Assembly: GCA_965233675.1 (NCBI GenBank)
Contig: OZ247498.1
Span: 4,774,001-4,838,000 of the forward strand
Direction of reading: 5' to 3'
Source of the DNA: SZUA-309 sp965233675
GTDB lineage: Bacteria; Pseudomonadota; Gammaproteobacteria; Pseudomonadales; Azotimanducaceae
DNA length: 64,000 nucleotides
Shown here in pieces: positions 52,503 through 60,714 of this stretch. Numbering within the stretch: position 1 is the stretch's first letter; every line of letters starts with the position of its first letter. A program made the position numbers and the translations under genes. The notes below the pieces were generated by a model that was given only the letters and a program-made list of their open reading frames with translations, was not told the origin of the DNA and did not search any database.

Positions 52503-55163
52503 ATGGCGTATCCGCGTGAGTTGACCGACGCAGATCCTGGAGAAACGCGGGAATGGCTGGATTCCCTGGAGTACGTGCTCGAGAACGAGGGCACGGATCG
52601 GGCGAATTTCCTGCTGGAGCGGTTGTCTGCTCGAATGACGAGAACGGGCGCGCGGCTCCCCTACACCATCACCACCCCATACCGGAATACGATCCCGCCC
52701 ACCCGGGAAGCCGTCATGCCGGGCGATCTGTTCATGGAGCGCCGGATTCGTTCGCTCATCCGCTGGAACGCGCTTGCCACCGTGGTACGGGCGAACAAGC
52801 GGCCTGGCGAGCTGGGTGGCCACATCTCATCCTTTGCCTCGTCCGCCACGCTGTATGACGTTGGCTTCAACTACTTCTTTCACGGCCCCACGGACGATCA
52901 TGCCGGGGATCTGATCTACTTTCAGGGCCATGCGTCGCCGGGGATCTACGCCCGCTCATTTCTCGAGGGGCGGCTGAGCGAAGAACAACTCGACCACTTC
53001 CGCCAGGAAGTGAATGGCCAGGGACTGTCATCCTATCCCCACCCCTGGCTCATGCCCGACTACTGGCAGTTCCCCACCGTATCCATGGGGTTGGGCCCGA
53101 TTCAGGCCATCTACCAGGCCCACATCATGAAGTACCTGGACAGCCGCGGTCTGGTGGAGCGGGGCAACCGGAAGGTCTGGGCATTTCTGGGCGATGGTGA
53201 GTGCGATGAGCCGGAATCGCTGGGCGCGTTGTCCATGGCCGGCCGGGAGAAACTCGATAACCTGATCTTCGTGGTCAACTGCAACCTGCAGCGGCTGGAC
53301 GGACCCGTTCGCGGCAACTCCAAAATCATCCAGGAGCTGGAAGGCTCCTTCCGCGGCGCCGGCTGGAACGTGATCAAGGTGGTCTGGGGCCGGCACTGGG
53401 ACCCACTGTTCGCCAATGACTCGAATGGCCTCATGCAGCAGCGCATGAACGAGGTGGTGGACGGCGAATATCAGAACTACAAAGCCAAGGGGGGCGGCTA
53501 CACCCGCGAACACTTCTTCGGCCGGTATCCGGAACTCGCGGCCATGGTCGATAAGCTCTCGGATGACGACATCATGCGGCTGAACCGGGGCGGGCACGAC
53601 CCGTTCAAGGTGTACGCGGCCTATCACGCGGCGGTGAACCACACGGGTGAACCCACGGTGATCCTTGCCAAGACCGTGAAGGGCTATGGCATGGGGGATG
53701 CGGGTGAGGCGGAAAACGACACCCACCAGGTGAAGAAACTCGATCTGGAGGAGCTGAAGCACTTCCGCGATCGATTCGACATTCCGCTGACAGACAAGGA
53801 ACTGGAAGGCATTCCGTTCTACCGGCCGGCGGAAGACAGCCCGGAGATGAAGTATCTGCGCGCCCAACGGGAACGGCTCGGAGGCGTTCTACCGAAGCGC
53901 GTGGTGGCGGCGGAAACGCTGAAAGTGCCGCCTCTGTCCACCTTCAAGAATCAGCTCGAAGGCACCGGTGAGCGGGAAAATTCCACCACCATGGGCTTCG
54001 TGCGGTTTCTGGCCACGCTGTTGCGGGATAAGAACATCGGCAAACGGGTGGTGCCGATCGTGCCGGACGAGGCCCGCACGTTCGGGATGGAAGGCATGTT
54101 CCGGCAGCTGGGCATCTACTCCTCTGCGGGCCAGCTCTATGAGCCGGAGGACTCGGGCGAGATCGCCGCTTACAAGGAGTCCAAAGACGGTCAGGTGCTG
54201 GAAGAAGGCATCAATGAAGCTGGGGCGTTCTCTGCCTGGCTGGCCGCCGCGACTTCCTACAGCACCCATCAGTACACGCTGATCCCGTTCTACATCTACT
54301 ACTCCATGTTCGGCTTTCAGCGGATTGGTGATCTGGCCTGGGCGGCCGGTGACAGCCAGGCGCGCGGCTTCCTCCTGGGTGGGACGGCGGGTCGGACGAC
54401 ACTGAACGGCGAGGGGCTGCAGCATCAGGACGGCCACAGCCACCTGCTGGCGTCCACCGTCCCGAACTGCGTGGCGTACGATCCCTGCTACACCTATGAG
54501 CTCACCGTGATCCTGCGCGAAGGCCTGCGACGGATGGTGGAGGAACACGAGAGCGTGTACTACTACGTCACGGTGATGAACGAAGCCTATCGGCAACCGG
54601 CGATGCCGGAAGGGATCGAAGACAGCATTCTCAAGGGCATGTATCGCTTGCGGACCCTGGAAGGCGAAGGTCCGGTCGTTCGTCTGCTCGGAGCCGGCAC
54701 CATTCTCCGTGAAGTGGAAGCCGCCGCGGTGATGCTGAATGAGCAGCACGGGCTGACGGTGGAAGTGTTCAGCGTCACGAGTTTCACCGAGCTCACCCGG
54801 GAAGGCGATGACGTGGTGCGCTGGAATCTGCTGCACCCCGAGGACGAGCCGCGGCAGAGTCATGCCCAGAAACTGCTGGAGGGTGACGCGCCGGTGGTGG
54901 TTTCCAGTGACTATATGAAGTCACTGGCGGAACCGCTCAGGAGTCAGATCGATGCGGATCTGCACGTGCTCGGAACGGATGGGTTCGGACGCAGCGATAC
55001 GCGGGAGCAACTCCGCCACTTCTTCGAAGTGGACCGAAAATTCGTGACCCTGGCGGCGCTGAAAATGCTGGCCGATCAGCAGAAGATCGGCGTGGATGTG
55101 GTGACTAAAGTGCGGGACGAATTCGGCATCGATCCCGACAAGGCCAACCCGCGGCTCGTGTGA
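52503..55163 (+). CDS. aceE: Pyruvate dehydrogenase E1 component AceE (homodimeric)
   Basis: AceE decarboxylates pyruvate with thiamine diphosphate and acetylates the AceF lipoyl groups. The 886-residue protein is the homodimeric type. Visible parts are HISSFASSATLYDVGFNYFFHG, the ThDP motif GDGECDEPES...NLIFVVNCN, and GLQHQDGHSHLLASTVPNC. ATG 52503 has AAGGAC about eight bases upstream; an adjacent TTG is less likely. aceF follows after 94 bases containing a 9-bp triple repeat. Confidence 0.97.
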   Translation: MAYPRELTDADPGETREWLDSLEYVLENEGTDRANFLLERLSARMTRTGARLPYTITTPYRNTIPPTREAVMPGDLFMERRIRSLIRWNALATVVRANKRPGELGGHISSFASSATLYDVGFNYFFHGPTDDHAGDLIYFQGHASPGIYARSFLEGRLSEEQLDHFRQEVNGQGLSSYPHPWLMPDYWQFPTVSMGLGPIQAIYQAHIMKYLDSRGLVERGNRKVWAFLGDGECDEPESLGALSMAGREKLDNLIFVVNCNLQRLDGPVRGNSKIIQELEGSFRGAGWNVIKVVWGRHWDPLFANDSNGLMQQRMNEVVDGEYQNYKAKGGGYTREHFFGRYPELAAMVDKLSDDDIMRLNRGGHDPFKVYAAYHAAVNHTGEPTVILAKTVKGYGMGDAGEAENDTHQVKKLDLEELKHFRDRFDIPLTDKELEGIPFYRPAEDSPEMKYLRAQRERLGGVLPKRVVAAETLKVPPLSTFKNQLEGTGERENSTTMGFVRFLATLLRDKNIGKRVVPIVPDEARTFGMEGMFRQLGIYSSAGQLYEPEDSGEIAAYKESKDGQVLEEGINEAGAFSAWLAAATSYSTHQYTLIPFYIYYSMFGFQRIGDLAWAAGDSQARGFLLGGTAGRTTLNGEGLQHQDGHSHLLASTVPNCVAYDPCYTYELTVILREGLRRMVEEHESVYYYVTVMNEAYRQPAMPEGIEDSILKGMYRLRTLEGEGPVVRLLGAGTILREVEAAAVMLNEQHGLTVEVFSVTSFTELTREGDDVVRWNLLHPEDEPRQSHAQKLLEGDAPVVVSSDYMKSLAEPLRSQIDADLHVLGTDGFGRSDTREQLRHFFEVDRKFVTLAALKMLADQQKIGVDVVTKVRDEFGIDPDKANPRLV

Positions 55164-55187
55164 CGCGCTCCCGGAAAATTCAGCCGG

Positions 55188-55214
55188 AAGCTCAAAAAGC
55201 TCAAAAAGCTTAAA
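55188..55214 (+). repeat. 9-bp tandem repeat between aceE and aceF
   Basis: AAGCTCAAA at 55188-55196 and 55197-55205 and AAGCTTAAA at 55206-55214 form a direct triplicate in the intercistronic gap. No stem-loop of terminator strength is present, so aceEF are likely co-transcribed. Confidence 0.85.
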
Positions 55215-55257
55215 AAATAGAAACTGAACGAAGACGAACACCGAAACGGACAGCACA

Positions 55258-56967
55258 GTGGCACAGGAAGTAAGAATTCCGGATATCGGCGATATTGATG
55301 AAGTGGAGGTCATCGAGATCTGCGTTGCCGTCGGCGACCAGGTCGGACCGGATGATGCACTTATCGTGATCGAATCCGACAAAGCGTCCATGGAAGTCCC
55401 CGCCGGGGTCTCCGGCACTATCGCCAGTATCGATGTGGCCCTGGGCGATCAGGTCGCCGAAGGGGCGCTGGTGGTGACCCTGGAAGGCGCCGCGGCTGAG
55501 GAAGACAGCCAGGCTGAAGGTGGTGCGTCGGACGATGATGCCGCAGACACAGCCGCTGCCGGTGAAACGCCGGACGAAGCATCAGACGATGCCGGCTCAG
55601 AGGCGTCTGCCTCTTCCGCTTCTGCCGGATCGGCAGCGCCGGCAGCCGAATCGTCACGGTCTGCCATCGTTGAAGTGCGTGTGCCCGATATCGGCGAAGC
55701 GACGGACGTGGTGGTCATCGAGGTGGCAGTTTCACCCGGCGCAGAAGTCGGTGAATCGGATCTGCTGGTGGTGGTGGAATCGGACAAAGCCTCCATGGAG
55801 ATTCCTGCCGGTCAGGCGGGCATCGTGAAAGCCGTGCACGTGGAGGAGGGCAGCGAGGTTGCCGAGGGCACCCTGATCGCGACTATTGAATCTGCCGAAT
55901 CTGCCGAATCTGCAAGTGCGGCGCCGACGTCAGCTTCCGAACCCGACTCTGAATCGGCATCCGCAACGTCGTCGTCCGCACCGGAACCGGAATCAAAATC
56001 GGCGCCCACCCCGACCCCCGAACGGTCGGCAGAAAAAGCCTCCGATGACAGTGGTTCCGGCAGCCGCATCTATGCGAGTCCGGCGGTCAGGCGACTGGCC
56101 CGGGAACTGGGGGTCAGTCTGGCGGACGTGAAGGGGTCCGGAAACAAAGGCCGGATTCTCAAAGACGACGTTAAGACGCATGTTAAGGAGGCCATGACCC
56201 GTAAAGGGGCGGCCGCCAGTGACGCCGGCACCGGCATCCCGCCGATTCCGGCAGTGGATTTCAGTCGCTTCGGTCCGGTGGAAACGTCTGCCATGTCGCG
56301 GATCCGTGCGGCCGGGGCGGTAAATCTGCATCGCAGCTGGCTCAATCTGCCGCATGTCACCCAGTTCGAAGAGGCGGACGTGACGGAGCTCGAAATCTTC
56401 CGGAAGACGCTGAAAGAGGAAGCGGCCCGGCGGGAAGTGAAGATCACGCCACTCGCCTTCATCATCAAGGCCTGCTGTTATGCGCTGCAGGCGTTCCCCA
56501 CCTTCAATGCCTCGCTCGATCCACAGGTCAAGAACTTCATCCTCAAGAAGTACTACCACATCGGTTTTGCCGTCGACACGCCGGATGGTCTGGTGGTGCC
56601 GGTGATCCGGGATGCGGACCGGATGGGTGTGTGGGATCTTTCCGAGGCCATCGCTGAGCTCGCTGAAAAGGCGCGCATCGGCAAACTCGGCATGAGCGAT
56701 CTGCAGGGCGGCAGCTTCAGCATCTCCAGCCTGGGTAACATCGGCGGTACCGGGTTCACGCCACTCATCAATGCACCGGAGGTGGCCATTCTCGGCGTCT
56801 CCAGGCTGGTGACCAAGCCGATATGGAATGGCAGCGACTTCGAGCCCCGGCAGATGCTGCCGCTGTCACTTTCCTATGATCATCGCGCCATCAACGGTGC
56901 AGAGGCCGGCCGTTTCATGGTCATGCTGGCGGAACTGCTCGGCGACATCCGGCGCCTGGCACTTTGA
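55258..56967 (+). CDS. aceF: Dihydrolipoamide acetyltransferase AceF, two lipoyl domains
   Basis: AceF is the E2 core of pyruvate dehydrogenase, moving acetyl groups to CoA. The 569-residue protein has lipoyl domain 1 (K42 in DKASMEVPAG), an Asp/Glu/Ala linker, lipoyl domain 2 (K177 in DKASMEIPAG), a second linker with a repeated ESA unit from a 9-bp triplicate (55888-55914), the E3-binding domain (271-310, YASPAVRRLARELGV), and the catalytic domain ending in SYDHRAINGAEAGRF. It starts with GTG. No lpd gene follows. Confidence 0.96.
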   Translation: MAQEVRIPDIGDIDEVEVIEICVAVGDQVGPDDALIVIESDKASMEVPAGVSGTIASIDVALGDQVAEGALVVTLEGAAAEEDSQAEGGASDDDAADTAAAGETPDEASDDAGSEASASSASAGSAAPAAESSRSAIVEVRVPDIGEATDVVVIEVAVSPGAEVGESDLLVVVESDKASMEIPAGQAGIVKAVHVEEGSEVAEGTLIATIESAESAESASAAPTSASEPDSESASATSSSAPEPESKSAPTPTPERSAEKASDDSGSGSRIYASPAVRRLARELGVSLADVKGSGNKGRILKDDVKTHVKEAMTRKGAAASDAGTGIPPIPAVDFSRFGPVETSAMSRIRAAGAVNLHRSWLNLPHVTQFEEADVTELEIFRKTLKEEAARREVKITPLAFIIKACCYALQAFPTFNASLDPQVKNFILKKYYHIGFAVDTPDGLVVPVIRDADRMGVWDLSEAIAELAEKARIGKLGMSDLQGGSFSISSLGNIGGTGFTPLINAPEVAILGVSRLVTKPIWNGSDFEPRQMLPLSLSYDHRAINGAEAGRFMVMLAELLGDIRRLAL

Positions 56968-56990
56968 ACCTGGTCCTTCGAAACAGCGGC

Positions 56991-57545
56991 TTATTCGGCG
57001 GGCTTTTCGATGCCCCGCCACTGCGACTCGCCGTCCTGGCCCCCGCTCTGGTTGAGGGTTCTCGCCATCACGAAGAAGAGATCGCTGAGGCGATTCAGGT
57101 AGCGGGCGGCATCATCCACGTCTTCGGTCGCCCAGGCGTGCCGTTCGGCCCGCCGGCAGACGGTGCGGCACACGTGTGTGAGTGCGCAGGCTTCGCTGCC
57201 ACCGGGAATCACGAACTCGGTCAGCGGCGGTAACGATTCGTTCAGGGTGCCGATTTCCGCCTCGATCCAGTCCGGGTCCGGCGCCGGCACCATGCCGACC
57301 GTAGCCAGGTAGGCGCCGAGATCGAACAGTTCCTGCTGCAGGCGCTGGAGGGTGGCGTCGAAAGGAGAAGCGGCCGGGTCCCCGAGTTTTGCCCGCAACC
57401 AGCCCACGAAACTGTTCAATTCATCCACCGCGCCCACCGTGTGAATGCGGTCGCTTGATTTTGAGATGCTCGTGCCATCGGCCAGTGAGGTCTCACCGGC
57501 ATCGCCGCGACGGGTGGTCACCCGGGTGATTCGTTTCTTAGCCAA
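56991..57545 (-). CDS. Cob(I)alamin adenosyltransferase, PduO type
   Basis: A PduO/MMAB-type ATP:cob(I)alamin adenosyltransferase that makes adenosylcobalamin. The 184 residues include TRRGDAGETSLADG (ATP-binding N-terminus), AVDELNSFVGWLR, and VCRRAERHA...ARYLNRLSDLFFVMAR, the C-terminal ATP and dimer signature. Together with cobalamin uptake or synthesis elsewhere, it implies B12-dependent enzymes. It is convergent with aceF. A 16-bp tandem duplication lies immediately upstream of its start (57547-57578). Confidence 0.93.
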   Translation of the reverse strand: MAKKRITRVTTRRGDAGETSLADGTSISKSSDRIHTVGAVDELNSFVGWLRAKLGDPAASPFDATLQRLQQELFDLGAYLATVGMVPAPDPDWIEAEIGTLNESLPPLTEFVIPGGSEACALTHVCRTVCRRAERHAWATEDVDDAARYLNRLSDLFFVMARTLNQSGGQDGESQWRGIEKPAE

Positions 57546-57546
57546 C

Positions 57547-57578
57547 GTCTGATTCAGCCAGTGTCTGGTTCAGCCTGT
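57547..57578 (-). repeat. 16-bp tandem duplication upstream of the adenosyltransferase
   Basis: GTCTGATTCAGCCAGT (57547-57562) is followed by GTCTGGTTCAGCCTGT (57563-57578), 14 of 16 bases identical. It abuts the start codon of the PduO-type gene on the minus strand, in the gap to the REC gene. Confidence 0.8.
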
Positions 57579-57590
57579 GAGCGTATGCGC

Positions 57591-58709
57591 TCAGGAGGCG
57601 GGTCGATGATTCGGATCGAAAGGTTGGACGGTGATCAGGCCCGTGTCAAAGGACCGGGTCAGGCCATCGTAAGCATGACGCATGAAGTGTTTGGGGTGCG
57701 GGAAGCCGGTGCTGTTATCGGCGGCGGAAATGCTCACGCCGACTACAACGGGGATATATCCCTCGCTGGTCTTGAAAGAGTGCATGTAGAGATTGTCGAA
57801 GATGCGCCGGAAGCTCTGAGATGTGCAGTTCTGGATATCCGGTTGCAGGGTGATCACCGCGAACATGTTCGATTCGGGCCGGGTCACCACGTCCAGGGGC
57901 CGCACCAGCTGACGGACCTTGGCGCCGATACCGGACATGAGCTCATCGACGATGGCCGATTCGTACTGCTCCTGGATCACGTCCAGGTTGTTGATACCCA
58001 CCAGCAACAGACAGGCGGCCCCGCCTCGGGTTTCCGCGTGCTTGATGGTGTCGCTGATCCGCTCGAAGGTGAACTTGAGGTTGCCGAGACCCGTGACCGG
58101 ATCCACCAGGTCCGTGGTCTGCAGTTCTTTGATCTTCTTGCGCAGCAGCTTGTTGGTTCTGAGCAGCTGATTCTGACGGCTGGCAATACGCTGAGCGGCG
58201 ATGACTCTGGGCAGAAGCTGGGCCCGGAGGTTGGCTTTGTTCAGGAAGTCGTCCACCCCTTCATCGAAGGCATCGTTCATGGCTTCCATGTCATCCCGTG
58301 CCGTCAGCAGCATCACGTAGGTGAAGTGCTCGTTCGCTTCATCGAGTTTCTTGACCCGCCGGGTGAGTTCGAGACCGTCCATGCTCGGCATGAGCCAGTC
58401 GGCGATCAGGATCTGGGCCGGTCGCTTCTCCAGCGAACGCAGTGCCTGCAACGGGTTGTTGGTGAAACGGACGTTGCTGAAGCCGCCACCGCGGAGCGCC
58501 TTGGCGATGATGGCGCTGGAAAACTTCGCGTCATCCACCACCAGAATCGGGATGTCCTCAAAAGACATTCTGTCTACGGAACGCTTCGCGCCGGACGGGC
58601 GCACGCCCCCACCAGACACAGCACCGCCGGCAGCGGTGGGCGCCTTTGCTGCACTCTGCTCCAGCTTGCCTGGTGCAGGTGCTGGCGGATTGTTGTGGGG
58701 TCTTTCCAT
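57591..58709 (-). CDS. Response regulator with REC domain and degenerate GGDEF domain
   Basis: A 372-residue protein. An Ala/Pro-rich N-terminal extension (1-47) is followed by a complete REC domain: D59/D60, phospho-acceptor D104 (LIADWLMPSMDG), T136 and K158. Residues about 200-350 look like a GGDEF fold (TTDLVDPVTGLGNLKFTFERIS), but the catalytic GGDEF loop reads TRPESNMF, so diguanylate cyclase activity is not expected. It could act as a c-di-GMP or protein-interaction module. An internal ATG at residue 48 is an alternative start. No histidine kinase lies nearby. Confidence 0.85.
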   Translation of the reverse strand: MERPHNNPPAPAPGKLEQSAAKAPTAAGGAVSGGGVRPSGAKRSVDRMSFEDIPILVVDDAKFSSAIIAKALRGGGFSNVRFTNNPLQALRSLEKRPAQILIADWLMPSMDGLELTRRVKKLDEANEHFTYVMLLTARDDMEAMNDAFDEGVDDFLNKANLRAQLLPRVIAAQRIASRQNQLLRTNKLLRKKIKELQTTDLVDPVTGLGNLKFTFERISDTIKHAETRGGAACLLLVGINNLDVIQEQYESAIVDELMSGIGAKVRQLVRPLDVVTRPESNMFAVITLQPDIQNCTSQSFRRIFDNLYMHSFKTSEGYIPVVVGVSISAADNSTGFPHPKHFMRHAYDGLTRSFDTGLITVQPFDPNHRPAS

Positions 58710-58870
58710 GAAGGTTCGATCAAATCGGTATAGCAGTCTACCATGGTGGATATCGCCTACCCGTGACCCAGTTTGGCAGCGTTTTGCTGACTAAATCCCC
58801 TGCCTTTGTAAGGGGTGGGGTGCCGGTGGCGGCGCAGGTTTCGTAGTTTACCGGAGAGGGCCGATTGCCA

Positions 58871-59353
58871 ATGCCGTCATTCGACGTTGTTTCAGAAGTA
58901 GATTTTCAGGAAGTCCGCAACGCAGTGGACCAGGCGGTGCGCGAACTGGGCACCCGGTTCGACTTTCGCGGTGTGGATGCCGGGTTCGAGCTGAGTGAGG
59001 AACGGATTCAGCTGCATGCCGAAGAGGAATTCCAGCTCGGTCAATTACTTGACATATTGCGCGACAAGCTGGTCAAACGCAGCGTCGATACCCGGGCCCT
59101 GGATCCGGGCGAAATCGAGGCGTCCGGCAAGCAGAAACGCCAGAGTTTCGGGCTCAAGCAGGGTATTGATCGGGATTCCGCCAAAAAAATCGTCAAGCTG
59201 ATCAAAGATTCCAAGCTCAAGGTTCAGTCCCAGATTCAGGGTGAACAGGTCCGGGTGACAGGCAAGAAGCGCGACGACCTGCAACAGGTCATCGCCCTGT
59301 TGAAGGAATCCGATCTGGACATGCCGCTGGACTTCAACAATTTCCGCGACTGA
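58871..59353 (+). CDS. yajQ: YajQ-family cyclic-di-GMP/nucleotide-binding protein
   Basis: A 160-residue YajQ protein, the family that binds c-di-GMP in Xanthomonas and nucleotides or tRNA in E. coli. It has two ferredoxin-like halves; the conserved start MPSFDVVSEVD, DFRGVDAGFELSEERI, KQGIDRDSAKKIVKLIKDSKLKVQ and the end DMPLDFNNFRD are all present. ATG 58871 has GGAGAGGG about ten bases upstream. ampG follows ten bases after its stop. Confidence 0.95.
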   Translation: MPSFDVVSEVDFQEVRNAVDQAVRELGTRFDFRGVDAGFELSEERIQLHAEEEFQLGQLLDILRDKLVKRSVDTRALDPGEIEASGKQKRQSFGLKQGIDRDSAKKIVKLIKDSKLKVQSQIQGEQVRVTGKKRDDLQQVIALLKESDLDMPLDFNNFRD

Positions 59354-59363
59354 GCCAACCGGC

Positions 59364-60668
59364 GTGGCGGACGCCGAAGCCGGCGTTGAAGCCCCGGCGC
59401 CCCGAATCTGGGAGGTCCTCTTCACCCGGCAGATGCTGATCTGCGTGGGGCTCGGGTTTGCGTCCGGTCTGCCCCTGTTTCTGCTCGTGCAGCTGGTTCC
59501 GGCCTGGCTTCGTCTGGAAGGCGTGAGTCTCACGGCCATCGGCTTTTTCACCGCGATTCAGTATCCCTACTCGTTGAAGTTTCTCTGGTCGCCCGTCCTG
59601 GAACGGTACTCGGTGCCCTGGCTCGGTCGCCGGCGGGGTTGGATGCTGCTCATGCAGGTGCTGCTGATCCTCTCCATCAGCGTGCTCGGCGTCTGGCAGC
59701 CGGCGGATGCCTTGCTGGCGGTGACCCTGATCGCGGTGCTGATCGCCGTGTTCAGCGCCACTCAGGACATCGTCATAGATGCCTACCGACGGGAGCTGCT
59801 CATCACCGAAGGCGAGTTGGCGCTTGGCAATACGGTGCATGTGCAGGCCTATCGGCTGGCGGGTCTGGTGCCCGGGTCCCTCGGCATGATTCTGGCGGGA
59901 TTCATGCCCTGGCAGTGGGTGTTCCCGATCATGGCCGCGTTCATGGCGGTTGGCATCGTTCTGACGCTGAGCATTCGTGAAGCACAGGAAGCGCCGGAGA
60001 TTCCCGGCAGCCTGAAAGCGGCCATCACCGAGCCATTCCGGGAGTTCTTTTCCCGCCGCGGCGCTCGTGCCGGGCTGGCGGTGCTGGCGTTCATGTTTCT
60101 GTACAAGCTCGGCGACAACATGGCCACCGCGCTGGCGACACCGTTCTATATCGACATGGGATTCAGCACCACGCAGATCGGTCTGATCGCCAAGAACGCG
60201 GCGCTCTGGCCGTCCATCATCGGCGGCGTACTCGGTGGGCTCATCATCGTCAAGATCGGCATCAACCGTGGGCTCTGGGTCTTCGGTCTCGTTCAGATGA
60301 GCACCATTTTCGGATTCGTCTGGCTCTCCGAGGTGGGTGCCGTGCCCTGGGTGCTGGCCATCGTGATCGGTGCGGAGTATCTGGGCGTCGGGCTCGGCAC
60401 GGCAGCGTCTGTGGCTTATATCGCCCGGGAAACGGCCAGAACGGCGGTGGCCACTCAATTTGCGCTGTTCACCGCGCTGGCTGCACTGCCCCGGGTGATC
60501 GCCTCCAGCGTCAGCGGTTTGATCGTGGACACCATAGGCTGGACCCAGTTCTTCTACCTTTGCGCGATCCTGGCCGTGCCTGGCATGCTCCTGCTCTACT
60601 GGGTGGCACCGTTCAATGCACCGGCAAATGGCGCCCGGGTGCACGGCCGGAATAGGGAGCCGGAGTAG
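59364..60668 (+). CDS. ampG: Muropeptide permease AmpG
   Basis: AmpG is the MFS-type inner-membrane permease that imports GlcNAc-anhydroMurNAc peptides for recycling. The 434-residue protein has about 12 helices and the typical GFASGLPLFLLVQLVPAWLRLEGV, SLKFLWSPVLERY, FSATQDIVIDAYRREL and LYKLGDNMATALATPFYIDMGFS. It starts with GTG. The last codons and stop lie in a 13-bp tandem repeat. With ampD elsewhere in the window, both halves of the recycling entry route are present. Confidence 0.93.
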   Translation: MADAEAGVEAPAPRIWEVLFTRQMLICVGLGFASGLPLFLLVQLVPAWLRLEGVSLTAIGFFTAIQYPYSLKFLWSPVLERYSVPWLGRRRGWMLLMQVLLILSISVLGVWQPADALLAVTLIAVLIAVFSATQDIVIDAYRRELLITEGELALGNTVHVQAYRLAGLVPGSLGMILAGFMPWQWVFPIMAAFMAVGIVLTLSIREAQEAPEIPGSLKAAITEPFREFFSRRGARAGLAVLAFMFLYKLGDNMATALATPFYIDMGFSTTQIGLIAKNAALWPSIIGGVLGGLIIVKIGINRGLWVFGLVQMSTIFGFVWLSEVGAVPWVLAIVIGAEYLGVGLGTAASVAYIARETARTAVATQFALFTALAALPRVIASSVSGLIVDTIGWTQFFYLCAILAVPGMLLLYWVAPFNAPANGARVHGRNREPE

Positions 60669-60698
60669 GGAACCGGAATAGGGAACCGGAATGGGGAG
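60647..60698 (+). repeat. 13-bp tandem repeat (4 copies) across the ampG stop
   Basis: The units CCGGAATAGGGAG, CCGGAGTAGGGAA, CCGGAATAGGGAA and CCGGAATGGGGAG run from 60647 to 60698. The ampG stop TAG (60666-60668) is in the second unit. The last unit merges with the GGAGGAG ribosome binding region of the next gene, so copy number could affect both the end of AmpG and translation downstream. Confidence 0.95.
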
Positions 60699-60714
60699 GA
60701 GAGAGAAGCCCGAT

